This document shows, piece after piece, positions 16,096 to 22,971 of a DNA stretch of 27,851 nucleotides. How positions within the stretch are numbered: the first letter of the stretch is position 1; every line of letters begins with the position of its first letter. The translations under genes and the position numbers were made by a program. Where the stretch lies: NCBI GenBank assembly GCA_038239195.1, contig JBBSEZ010000078.1, positions 1-27,851 on the forward strand. The letters run 5' to 3'. The notes below the pieces were generated by a model that searched no databases, was not told where the DNA came from, and saw only the letters and a program-made list of their open reading frames with translations. The stretch is from JBBSEZ01 sp038239195 (GTDB lineage Bacteria > Planctomycetota > Planctomycetia > Gemmatales > Gemmataceae).

Positions 16096-16126
16096 GATTG
16101 ACACTGTCAATCGATGGGCGTAGAAT
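16096..16126 (+). promoter_or_regulatory. Near-consensus promoter with overlapping palindromic operator
   Basis: TTGACA at 16098-16103, a 17-base gap and TAGAAT at 16121-16126 make an almost ideal sigma-70-type promoter. GATTGACACTGTCAATC at 16096-16112 is a palindrome with 8-base arms around one centre base and covers the -35. The predicted start is about 16133, the first base of the downstream gene. The palindrome is a good autoregulatory site for that MerR-type protein. Confidence 0.8.
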
Positions 16127-16132
16127 GGTGCC

Positions 16133-16759
16133 ATGACGCGGTCGAGCGGAGCGATGTGGGGCCTGGACGAGCTCTGTGCCCGGGTAGCGCGGGCGCTGGC
16201 GGTGGACTATACCGGGCAGCCGAGCGGGCGGGTGCGCGACGTGCCGGATCGCCGGACGATCCGCTACTACGTGACGCTGGGGCTGGTGGATCGGCCGCTG
16301 TCGTCGCCGGGGCGCGGGCGGACGGCGTTCTATGGGCGCCGGCACCTGCTCCAGTTGGTGGCGATCAAGCGCTTACAGGGGCAGGGGCTGCCGCTGACGG
16401 ACGTGCAGGCGCGCCTCGTCGGCCAGACCGACCGCGTGCTGGAGGAGGTCGCGCGCTTGCCGGACAGCGATCGCTTGCCGTCGCCAACGGTCGCCCGCGC
16501 GCCGGGGACGGATGGTGAGAAGGAGGACCGGCGCGAAGAGGCGTTCTGGAGATCGCCGCCGGCGCCGCCGGGGGAAGCGCTCCTGGGCATCCCCCTCCAC
16601 GAGGGAGTGACGTTGCTGTTCCGGGCGGCGCGCCCTCTCGACAACCACGACCTGGACGCGCTGCACGCCGCCGCGGCGCCCCTGCTGAAAATGCTCGAAG
16701 TTCGACATCTGCTCCAGAAGGGCTCCGGAAGGATGAAGGATGAATCGGAACGCTCGTGA
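16133..16759 (+). CDS. MerR-type transcriptional regulator
   Basis: The 208-residue protein has a MerR-like winged helix at about residues 36-95: DVPDRRTIRYYVTLGLVDRP, then GRTAFYGRRHLLQLVAIKRLQGQGLPLTDVQ. The C-terminal half has no Cys ligands or known effector domain; it is a low-complexity linker followed by GEALLGIPLHEGVTLLFRAARPL and a short amphipathic helix. The ATG at 16133 coincides with the predicted transcription start, so the message may be leaderless; an in-frame ATG at 16154 is the alternative. The VIT-VWA gene begins 34 bases after its stop with its own strong ribosome site, so the two form an operon, probably autoregulated at the palindrome over the -35. Confidence 0.85.
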   Translation: MTRSSGAMWGLDELCARVARALAVDYTGQPSGRVRDVPDRRTIRYYVTLGLVDRPLSSPGRGRTAFYGRRHLLQLVAIKRLQGQGLPLTDVQARLVGQTDRVLEEVARLPDSDRLPSPTVARAPGTDGEKEDRREEAFWRSPPAPPGEALLGIPLHEGVTLLFRAARPLDNHDLDALHAAAAPLLKMLEVRHLLQKGSGRMKDESERS

Positions 16760-16793
16760 TTCGTTCTTCCTCCTTCCAGAAAGAGAGGGAACC

Positions 16794-19619
16794 ATGCTGT
16801 TGAAGGCCCTGCCGACGTTGTCCGACGAGGAACTGGCCCAGGGGCTCGCCGCCGAGGAGGCCGGCTCTTCTTCCAATCCCGAAGCGGGGTTTGGGGCCCT
16901 GCGCACCGAGCGAGGGTGTCTGCCGCTCTACGGCCTGGACGTCCTGGCGCGCATCGACGGGCTCGTCGTCTCGCTCGACGTGCAACAGCGGTTTGCGAAC
17001 GTTCACGAGGAACCGCTCGAGGCGACCTACGTGTTCCCGCTCCCGGACCGCGCCGCCGTCACGCGCTTCCGCCTCGAGGTGGCAGGCCGGGTGGTGGAAG
17101 GGGAGCTCCAGGAGCGCGGCTCGGCTCGGCGCGAGTACGACCAGGCCATCCGGCAGGGCCATCGCGCCGCCATCGCCGAGGAGGAGAGGTCGGGCGTCTT
17201 CACGATGCGCGTCGGCAACCTCGCGCCCGGGGAGAGTGCGACGGTTCATCTCACCCTCGTCGGCCCGTTGCCCTACTGCGACGGCGAGGTTACGTTCCGC
17301 TTTCCGCTGGTGGTCGCCCCCCGCTACGTGCCCGGCACCCCCCTCTCGGGGGCGTCGGTCGGGGACGGCGTCGCGGCGGACACCGACGCGGTGCCCGACG
17401 CCTCGCGCATTAGCCCGCCGGTGCTGCTGCCGGGCTTTCCCAACCCCGTGCGCTTGCGCCTCGGCGTGGAGGTCGCCCCTTCCCAGCTCGCGCCGCACTC
17501 GTTCCGCTCGAGCCTGCACGCGGTCGTGGAAGAGGGCGAGGGAACGAATCGGTTTCGGCTCGAGCCGGGCGAGCGCCTCGACCGCGACTTCATCCTGCGC
17601 TTCCGCCTGGGCGTCGATCGCGTGAACACCTCGCTCTCCTTGCAGCCCGACGCGCAAGGAGACGAGGGGACGTTCCTGCTGACGGTGGTGCCGCCGGCCC
17701 AGCCGCAGGGCGCCGGCCGGCCGCGCGACGTCGTCTTCGTGCTGGACCGTTCGGGCAGCATGGCGGGGTGGAAGATGGTGGCGGCACGGCGGGCGGTGGC
17801 GCGCATGGTCGAGACGCTGACCGAGCGCGATCGCTTCAACGTGTATGCCTTCGACGATCGCATCGAGGCCCCGCCCACTTTCGAGGGGCTGGGGCTCGTC
17901 GCCGCGACGGACCGGGCGCGCTGTCGCGTGGTGGAGTTCCTGGCGAAGGTCGAGTCTCGCGGCGGGACGGAGATGGCGCAACCGCTGGCGCAGGCGGTGA
18001 CGGTGCTGACGCAGTCGCTCAACCGCACCGCGCGGGCCGCGGAGGCGGAGCGCGTGCTGGTGCTCATCACGGACGGGCAGGTGGGCAACGAGGACCAGAT
18101 GTTGCGCCAGCTCGGCTCGCTCATCAAGGGCGTGCGCGTCTTCACGCTGGGCATCGACCAGGCGGTCAACGCGGCCTTCCTGCGAAGGCTGGCCGACCTG
18201 GGCGGCGGGGCGAGCGAGGTGGTCGAATCGGAGGAGCGGCTCGACGAGGTGATGGACCAGGTCCATCGGCACGTGGGCACGCCGGTGCTGACGCGGCTGC
18301 GCCTGGAGCCGGCCGGGCTGACGATCCGCTCCGAGACCGTGGTGCCGGGGCGGCTGCCCGACCTGTTCGCGGGGGCGCCGCTGCTGATCGCCGGGCGCTA
18401 CCGGGGCCAGGCGTCGGGGGCCATCGCCGTGCGCGCTCTCGACGCGACCGGGCAGCCGTGGTCCACGGAGGTTGCGGGCCGACGCGCCGAGGGGGCGCCG
18501 CTGGCGAGCACGTGGGCGCGCGGCCGGGTGCGCGAGCTGGAGGACCGCTACGTCAGCGGGGGCCAGCCGGCCGCGCTGGAGAAGGAGATCGTTGCCACGT
18601 CGTTGCGCTTCGGCGTGCTGTGCCGGTTCACGGCGTTCGTGGCGGTGGATCGGGCCGCGGTGGTCAATCCGGGCGGGGAGGTACACAGGATCGTGCAGCC
18701 GGTGGAGCAGCCGGCCGGGTGGAACGCGCAGGCCGTGCAGCCGTGTGCGGTGGCGGCCCCGGCCGTGCCGCCGATGGCCGGGGCGAGCAGGCAGCTCGCG
18801 CGGACGCGGGCCGAGCTGGGCGAAAAGTTGCAGACGCTCGGATCGGGCCCGCAGGCACCGATCGCCGAGGCGAAGGGCGAGGTCATGGGGCCGCGAGCCG
18901 CCAAGAAGACGGTGCTCGCCAAGCAGGTGTTGGGGGAGATGAACGCTGGCGGCCGCGTCTCCAAGGAGGCCCAACTCGCCCAGGATGGGATCGCGCGGCC
19001 GGGGGCGCCCCTGCCCGCAGAGGCGGACAGTGACTTCGAGCTCACCCTCGGCGACGACGAGGCCGGGCGCGGTTCTGTGGCGGCGAGGGACGAGGGGAAC
19101 ACCACGACCGATTACGACGACGGGGCCCCCACGACGAATTACGACCAGGCGCCGCAGTCGCGCCGGAAGGCTCGTTCCCCCGCGCGGCAAGCCGACCGGG
19201 CGGCGAAGGCCAAGGAGAAGCAGGAGGCCCCCGGCCTGCTGTCGCGGCTGCTCGGCCTCTTCGGGCGGAAGGCGAAAGGCGGCCACGCCGTGCCCGACCG
19301 GGCGGCGCACCGCTCGCGCGCCGAGACGCTGTTGCAGCGCTTGCAGGCGGGCGCCCCGTCGCAACTCGACCTGTTGCGGGCGGTAGTGGCGGAGCTGGAG
19401 GCGCTGTTCCGCGAGCTCGTCACGGCGGGGGATCGCGACGCCTCGGTGGAGGAACTCGGGCAGGCGGTCGTGAAGGGGCACGCGCTCCTGGCGTCGGCCG
19501 CGCCGGACGAAGTCGAGGCGGAGGCGCTGTGCCGGCAAGCAGCCCAGGCGTTGACGAGCTGGCTCGGGCTACCGCCGCCTCCCGGGGCCTCGGGGCGGCG
19601 GGAGGGGTTCTGGAAGTAG
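16794..19619 (+). CDS. VIT and von Willebrand factor A domain protein
   Basis: The 941-residue protein has a VIT domain at about residues 40-175 (LPLYGLDVLARIDGLVVSLDVQQRF, ATYVFPLPDRAAVTRF, GVFTMRVGNLAPGES). A VWA domain follows from about 312, with the metal-ion-dependent adhesion site D318-R-S320-G-S322, then the downstream GGTEM and LITDGQVGNE motifs. After it come a beta-rich segment to about 640, a disordered Ala/Gly/Asp-rich linker, a basic Ser/Arg/Lys stretch with GLLSRLLGLFGRK, and a helical C-terminus. No signal peptide is visible, unlike many VIT proteins, so it may be cytoplasmic. GAGAGGGA lies 4-11 bases before the ATG. The basic hydrophobic segment may be a membrane-surface anchor. 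Its function is unknown. Confidence 0.9.
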   Translation: MLLKALPTLSDEELAQGLAAEEAGSSSNPEAGFGALRTERGCLPLYGLDVLARIDGLVVSLDVQQRFANVHEEPLEATYVFPLPDRAAVTRFRLEVAGRVVEGELQERGSARREYDQAIRQGHRAAIAEEERSGVFTMRVGNLAPGESATVHLTLVGPLPYCDGEVTFRFPLVVAPRYVPGTPLSGASVGDGVAADTDAVPDASRISPPVLLPGFPNPVRLRLGVEVAPSQLAPHSFRSSLHAVVEEGEGTNRFRLEPGERLDRDFILRFRLGVDRVNTSLSLQPDAQGDEGTFLLTVVPPAQPQGAGRPRDVVFVLDRSGSMAGWKMVAARRAVARMVETLTERDRFNVYAFDDRIEAPPTFEGLGLVAATDRARCRVVEFLAKVESRGGTEMAQPLAQAVTVLTQSLNRTARAAEAERVLVLITDGQVGNEDQMLRQLGSLIKGVRVFTLGIDQAVNAAFLRRLADLGGGASEVVESEERLDEVMDQVHRHVGTPVLTRLRLEPAGLTIRSETVVPGRLPDLFAGAPLLIAGRYRGQASGAIAVRALDATGQPWSTEVAGRRAEGAPLASTWARGRVRELEDRYVSGGQPAALEKEIVATSLRFGVLCRFTAFVAVDRAAVVNPGGEVHRIVQPVEQPAGWNAQAVQPCAVAAPAVPPMAGASRQLARTRAELGEKLQTLGSGPQAPIAEAKGEVMGPRAAKKTVLAKQVLGEMNAGGRVSKEAQLAQDGIARPGAPLPAEADSDFELTLGDDEAGRGSVAARDEGNTTTDYDDGAPTTNYDQAPQSRRKARSPARQADRAAKAKEKQEAPGLLSRLLGLFGRKAKGGHAVPDRAAHRSRAETLLQRLQAGAPSQLDLLRAVVAELEALFRELVTAGDRDASVEELGQAVVKGHALLASAAPDEVEAEALCRQAAQALTSWLGLPPPPGASGRREGFWK

Positions 19620-19659
19620 GCCTTCGTTGGCGACTGTCGCAAGGATCGTGCAGCCGTGG

Positions 19660-19689
19660 CCGGGGCTGAGGGAGCTCCCTCAGCCCCGG
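19660..19689. terminator. Perfect 30-base palindrome after the VIT-VWA gene
   Basis: CCGGGGCTGAGGGAG at 19660-19674 is followed directly by its exact reverse complement at 19675-19689. It lies 41 bases after the stop codon. There is no T-run, but a 15-pair GC-rich helix could stall polymerase or protect the 3' end. It may also be a mobile palindromic repeat. Confidence 0.7.
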
Positions 19690-19706
19690 AGCAGGGCCAA
19701 TGTAGT

Positions 19707-19746
19707 CCGCGACTCCGTCGCGGTGCCCCCGCCGCGTAGCGGCGGG
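19707..19746. repeat. Two adjacent short hairpins
   Basis: CCGCGAC-TCC-GTCGCGG occupies 19707-19723 and CCCGCCGC-GTA-GCGGCGGG occupies 19728-19746. Both are perfect stems with 3-base loops. With the palindrome at 19660 they form a cluster of three in 87 bases. The 361-base gap 19620-19980 holds no other convincing feature; a TAGAAC at 19854-19859 is a weak -10 candidate for the small gene at 19981. Confidence 0.75.
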
Positions 19747-19980
19747 CTACCTTGCCTCAGCCCCGGCCCCGAGCCAAGCGAGCTCGCCACGCTCCCGTCT
19801 CCACATTTCCACGGATTTGCAACACTCGGCGCTTGCTCTTGGCGAGGCGGTCCGATAGAACACTAACCAATCCCCTCAGACCTCGGCCACAGCCCGCGAG
19901 ATCGTTGGCTGCGCGGCGGGGGGGGACGGCCATCTGCCATTGTTGTTCATCCCATACGGCCTGGTTGAGAGGGACCGGAA

Positions 19981-20103
19981 ATGTTCGCGAGTTGGGTGCC
20001 TGATTTCATGTCGGAGGCGTGGTTCATCCTCCTGATGATCGTGCTGCTCCTGGGGCTCGGCGGCGTCTATTACGTGGTCCGGCAAAAGAAAACAGACGAT
20101 TGA
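19981..20103 (+). CDS. 40-residue single-helix membrane protein
   Basis: The frame from ATG 19981 to TGA 20103 encodes a short acidic/aromatic N-terminus (MFASWVPDFMSEAW), one strong membrane helix (FILLMIVLLLGLGGVYYVV) and a charged C-terminus (RQKKTDD). The positive-inside rule places the C-terminus in the cytoplasm. GAGAGGGA at 19967-19974 sits six bases before the ATG, which is why I accept so short a gene. It stands alone between the VIT-VWA gene and the convergent protease gene. Small single-helix proteins of this type often modulate larger membrane proteins; no partner is evident here. Confidence 0.72.
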   Translation: MFASWVPDFMSEAWFILLMIVLLLGLGGVYYVVRQKKTDD

Positions 20104-20173
20104 GTCGCACAATCCGGGGCCGGACCGCCCGGCATGCCCCGCTTGGTCGGGCCGGCGCGAGGGAGGTGTCTCT

Positions 20174-20217
20174 GCGAGCCGCGAATTACAGGCTCCCCTG
20201 CCGGCCGCGCGGCTCGC
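20174..20217. terminator. Hairpin between convergent genes, probable bidirectional terminator
   Basis: GCGAGCCGCG at 20174-20183 pairs perfectly with CGCGGCTCGC at 20208-20217 over a 24-base loop. It lies between the rightward small membrane gene ending at 20103 and the leftward protease gene ending at 20256. No T-run is present on either side. Confidence 0.5.
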
Positions 20218-20255
20218 GACCTGCAGGGCAGTCTCGTATTTCGCACTTCTGTCGG

Positions 20256-21389
20256 TTACCTCTTGAAGCGCTCCTCGACCTTGCTCCAGTCGCCCACGGT
20301 CGCGTCGAGGACGATGGCCTTGCGCTCGCGCCAGACGCGCACCTTGATGCGTTTGCCCGGCGCCATCTCGCTGATGACGTTGATGAAGTGGTTCTCGTTA
20401 CGGACCGGCACTTCATCGATGGCCAGGATGACGTCGTTGCGGCGGAACCCCGCCGCAGCGGCGGGCGTGTCGGGGTGAGCGCCCTCGACCAGCGCGCCTT
20501 GTGCCCGGGTCAGGCCGAGGCGCAGGGCGTCGGCCGTCTCGAACCCGGAAGTGAGTTGCACGCCGAGGTAAGCGCGCTGCACCTTCCCGTGGGCGAGGAG
20601 CTGCTGGGCGATCTGCTTGACGAGGTTGACGGGCACGCTGAAAGCGACCCCGCTGTTGCTGCCGGAGGGCGAGGCAATGGCCGTGTTGATGCCGATCATC
20701 TCGCCGTTGAGGTTGAGCAGAGGCCCCCCGCTCGACCCGGGATTGATCGCCGCATCGGTCTGGAGAAAGTCCTTGATGCGGATGGTGCTCCCCAGGCTGA
20801 CCTGCCCGCGGCCCCGGGCGCTCAGAATGCCGTGGGTCACGGTCTGGTTGAGCCCGAAGGGGCTGCCGATCGCCAGCACCCACTGGCCCACGCGGGCCTT
20901 GTCGCTGTCGCCGAGGGGCATGGTGGCGAGCCCGACCACGTCCTCGCCGAGGCCGAGGACGGCGACGTCGGACTCGGGGTCGGCCCAGACGCGGTTGGGC
21001 TTGAGGATCCGCCCGTCGGCGAGATTAAGGGTGATCTGTCGGGCCGCCGCGCCGCTGATGACGTGGTTGTTGGTAAGCACGAAGGTCCCGGCCCGGCCGG
21101 GGAAGCGGACGAGGGCCCCGGACCCGGAGTCGTCGGTGGTGCGGGCCTTACCGCCCTTGAGGACGGGCGTGATGGCCTCGATGGCGACGACGGCCGGGGA
21201 AGCCACGCGTGCCACGTGCTCGAAGCGATCGCTGAGCTTGCCGAGGTCGGTGCCGCGCCCGGGGCGCTCCGCCGCCGGAGGGGCCTGGGCGAAGGCGGGG
21301 AGCAGGCCGCGCTGCGACAGGCCAACGGCGACGAGCCCGCCAAAGAAGGCACAGCAGCCCAGAAACAGGGGCGTGAGGGCCCTTTTCAT
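20256..21389 (-). CDS. HtrA/DegP-type serine protease with one PDZ domain
   Basis: The 377-residue protein has an N-terminal hydrophobic segment (residues 5-24), acting as a signal or anchor, and a trypsin-like domain. The triad is His109 (LTNNHVIS), Asp141 (DPESDVAVL) and Ser220 (NPGSSGGPL). One PDZ domain follows at about 282-372 (YLGVQL, then GFRRNDVILAIDEVPV). Such proteases degrade or refold misfolded proteins outside the cytoplasm. The ATG at 21389 is preceded by GGAGG about 10 bases upstream; an upstream in-frame start at 21473 would put 28 non-signal-like residues ahead of the hydrophobic segment. A TAGAAT on this strand at 21491-21486 is a likely -10 element, giving a leader of about 90 bases. 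Confidence 0.95.
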   Translation of the reverse strand: MKRALTPLFLGCCAFFGGLVAVGLSQRGLLPAFAQAPPAAERPGRGTDLGKLSDRFEHVARVASPAVVAIEAITPVLKGGKARTTDDSGSGALVRFPGRAGTFVLTNNHVISGAAARQITLNLADGRILKPNRVWADPESDVAVLGLGEDVVGLATMPLGDSDKARVGQWVLAIGSPFGLNQTVTHGILSARGRGQVSLGSTIRIKDFLQTDAAINPGSSGGPLLNLNGEMIGINTAIASPSGSNSGVAFSVPVNLVKQIAQQLLAHGKVQRAYLGVQLTSGFETADALRLGLTRAQGALVEGAHPDTPAAAAGFRRNDVILAIDEVPVRNENHFINVISEMAPGKRIKVRVWRERKAIVLDATVGDWSKVEERFKR

Positions 21390-21485
21390 GGCACGATAAC
21401 CTCCGCGAGAGGGGAACCAAGTCGGCAGCGCCAAAGAAGGAGGCGCCGCCCTGACTGCGAGATGCGCGAGCACGCGTGCGTGAGA

Positions 21486-21491
21486 ATTCTA
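21486..21491 (-). promoter_or_regulatory. Possible -10 element of the HtrA-type protease gene
   Basis: Read on the minus strand the sequence is TAGAAT, the same hexamer as in the strong promoter at 16121. Only a poor -35 (TGTCGA) is found 18 bases upstream. The position, about 97 bases before the start codon and inside the only intergenic gap, supports it. Confidence 0.4.
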
Positions 21492-21568
21492 CCCCGCGCC
21501 TCGCGCGCCTCGACAGAAAGAGGTGCGAGAAGCGCGGAATTGATGGGGACGGGGCCCGCAGAGAAAGC

Positions 21569-21596
21569 AAAAAGCCCGCGGTCGATGACCGCGGGC
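21569..21596 (-). terminator. Rho-independent terminator of the DksA/TraR-type gene
   Basis: GCCCGCGGTC at 21574-21583 pairs perfectly with GACCGCGGGC at 21587-21596 over a GAT loop. On the minus strand the stem is followed by TTTTTGC (A-run 21569-21573 on the plus strand). It lies 40 bases beyond the stop of the leftward gene ending at 21637, and separates it from the protease gene. Confidence 0.9.
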
Positions 21597-21636
21597 CAGG
21601 GAAGATGGGTGGAGAAAGCAGTTGGGAACGAACGGC

Positions 21637-22113
21637 TCAGCGGTTGCTGGGCAGATCGATTTCCAGTTCGGCGAGGTTGACCTCGCGCTGGTCCTCGAGG
21701 CGGGTGACGGCCTCATAGACCTTGTCCCAGTTGCCGGGCGTACGGCGGTCGTCCCAGTCGGGGTACTTTTCCATCTCGCGCTGGCACTCGATGCAGAGCG
21801 TCGAATAGGGCAGGGCGTTGAGGCGCCCGATGGGGATCTTGTTCTGGCACGCTTCGCAGACACCATAGGTGCCTTGTTTGAGGCGCGCGAGCGCGCGTTC
21901 GAGTTGGCTGAGCTCGCGCGAGTCGAGCTCGGCGAGTTGCGAGGCCATCTCCTCGCTGCCGGCCTCGAAGGCCACGTCGGCCGAATCGCCCGTGGCGCTG
22001 GCGCTTCGACCGTTGCGCAGGTCATCGAGGTCGTCGGACAGTTTCTTCAAGATGTCGTTGCGTTTGGCGACCAGGGTCTTGTGCAAACGCAGCAAGGCGT
22101 CACTTCGTGCCAT
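21637..22113 (-). CDS. DksA/TraR-type zinc-finger regulator
   Basis: The 158-residue protein has a helical N-terminus and a C4 zinc finger: Cys86-x2-Cys89, 17 residues, Cys107-x2-Cys110 (YGVCEACQNKIPIGRLNALP, LCIECQREME). DksA-type proteins enter the RNA polymerase secondary channel and change transcription initiation, often with ppGpp. Acidic residues at the coiled-coil tip are essential in DksA (DxxDxA), and here D43-S-A-D46-V-A48 fits that motif, so activity is plausible. A 45-residue tail follows the finger and is not part of typical DksA. The ATG at 22113 has GGAGAGG about 10 bases upstream. It is a monocistronic leftward gene with its own terminator. Confidence 0.9.
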   Translation of the reverse strand: MARSDALLRLHKTLVAKRNDILKKLSDDLDDLRNGRSASATGDSADVAFEAGSEEMASQLAELDSRELSQLERALARLKQGTYGVCEACQNKIPIGRLNALPYSTLCIECQREMEKYPDWDDRRTPGNWDKVYEAVTRLEDQREVNLAELEIDLPSNR

Positions 22114-22574
22114 GGTTCAACCACCTCTCCAAGTATTTCCGCTCCGTTGGGGGAAGGCTCGAACTCATGCGGCCGACGGCCGCGATCTGCTCAGCCCTTT
22201 CTCCCGCGGAACTAAGCCAATCCGAGATTGTCTGCTTTTTCTCAAGCAATCTCCGTGCCGTCTTCACGGATTACCCATTTTTCCACCCTGTTGCTGTAAG
22301 TCTTCTCAGCATCGGGTGTTGACGCCGGGACACATTCGGCCTACGGAAGGCCGGGCTGCCAGAGTGGTTCGATTTTGAACACCGCGCTGCTGCAAATCCG
22401 GCAGTCGGGCTGAGCCTGCGCCGAACAAGTATATCCGACGACTGCCGAGGGCGGGCGACGCGCGCAGCGGAACGTGACGGATTTCTTGGCCCTCGCTTGC
22501 ACAACAGGCCTTCGGCGGGCCGGCGGAGCCGATTGTTCGGAAAGAAGGGGAGGGAATGGGGACGGGAAAGTCGA
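22114..22574. other. 461-base gene-free region upstream of the DksA-type gene
   Basis: No convincing gene was found here. The stretch 22200-22330 is markedly less GC-rich than its surroundings. It contains GAGATTG at 22224-22230 paired with CAATCTC at 22247-22253, CCGTG at 22253-22257 paired with CACGG at 22265-22269, and GGCAGTCG at 22400-22407 paired with CGACTGCC at 22439-22446. TATACT on the minus strand at 22434-22429 is a -10-like hexamer but lacks a matching -35. It may be a long structured leader of the DksA-type gene; that is inference. Confidence 0.4.
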
Positions 22575-22883
22575 TCAGGGGACACCGGGCTCGAAGGGAC
22601 GGACACTTTGGAGGTGAGGCTTCTCGCCGCGCGGGCAGAGGAAAACGAGGCGCAGGAAGTGAGGGTGGCGGTAGAACCACTGCTCGAGGGAGCGGTCGGC
22701 GACGATCTGGCGAGCGACGTGGTCGGGGGCCCCAAGGGCCTTGCGGACGGTCTCGGGGGACGACCCGAGTTTGGGGGTAGGGGGGCGGTCGGCAAGAGGC
22801 GGGGGCGGGCCATCCGCGGTCGCCGGCGAGCGCCCCACGACGAGGCCGGCGAGGGCAATCAGAAAGCGAAGAGAGGAACGCAA
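22575..22883 (-). CDS. Small secreted SmpA/OmlA-like protein
   Basis: The 102-residue protein starts at a TTG (22883) with GGAGGG eight bases upstream, which decides the start. A signal peptide follows (RSSLRFLIALAGLVVG, cleavage near ATADG), then a Pro-rich linker. The last part, SSPETVRKALGAPDHVARQI and SLEQWFYRHPHFLRLVFLCP, has the 'helix, LG-P, W-Y strand' pattern of the SmpA/OmlA (BamE-like) fold, which in other bacteria helps outer-membrane protein assembly. There is no lipobox. It follows the SppA-type gene by 88 bases on the same strand, with a strong hairpin between. The fold call is by pattern only. Confidence 0.65.
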   Translation of the reverse strand: MRSSLRFLIALAGLVVGRSPATADGPPPPLADRPPTPKLGSSPETVRKALGAPDHVARQIVADRSLEQWFYRHPHFLRLVFLCPRGEKPHLQSVRPFEPGVP

Positions 22884-22916
22884 CGGATGTGCCCTCCGAG
22901 GGAAAGGAGGCGCCCC

Positions 22917-22949
22917 CTCGCGAGTGAGGGCGGACAGGCCACTCGCGAG
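22917..22949. repeat. 10-base inverted repeat between the SppA-type and SmpA-like genes
   Basis: CTCGCGAGTG at 22917-22926 pairs perfectly with CACTCGCGAG at 22940-22949 over a 13-base loop. It lies in the 88-base gap between two leftward genes, 34 bases before the TTG start. It could attenuate or stabilise the message; no T-run follows. Confidence 0.65.
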
Positions 22950-22971
22950 AGGATGCGCTCTTCTGTTCGCG

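Noticed and set aside
16365..19538. Very long open frame opposite the VIT-VWA gene
   Set aside because: Arg/His/Pro-rich shadow of the strongly supported VIT-VWA gene; no domain and no ribosome site.
22346..22425. tRNA-Ser-like beginning (GCCAGAGTGGTTCGA)
   Set aside because: The D stem has no partner, the anticodon stem and loop do not fit, and no T arm follows. It is not a tRNA.
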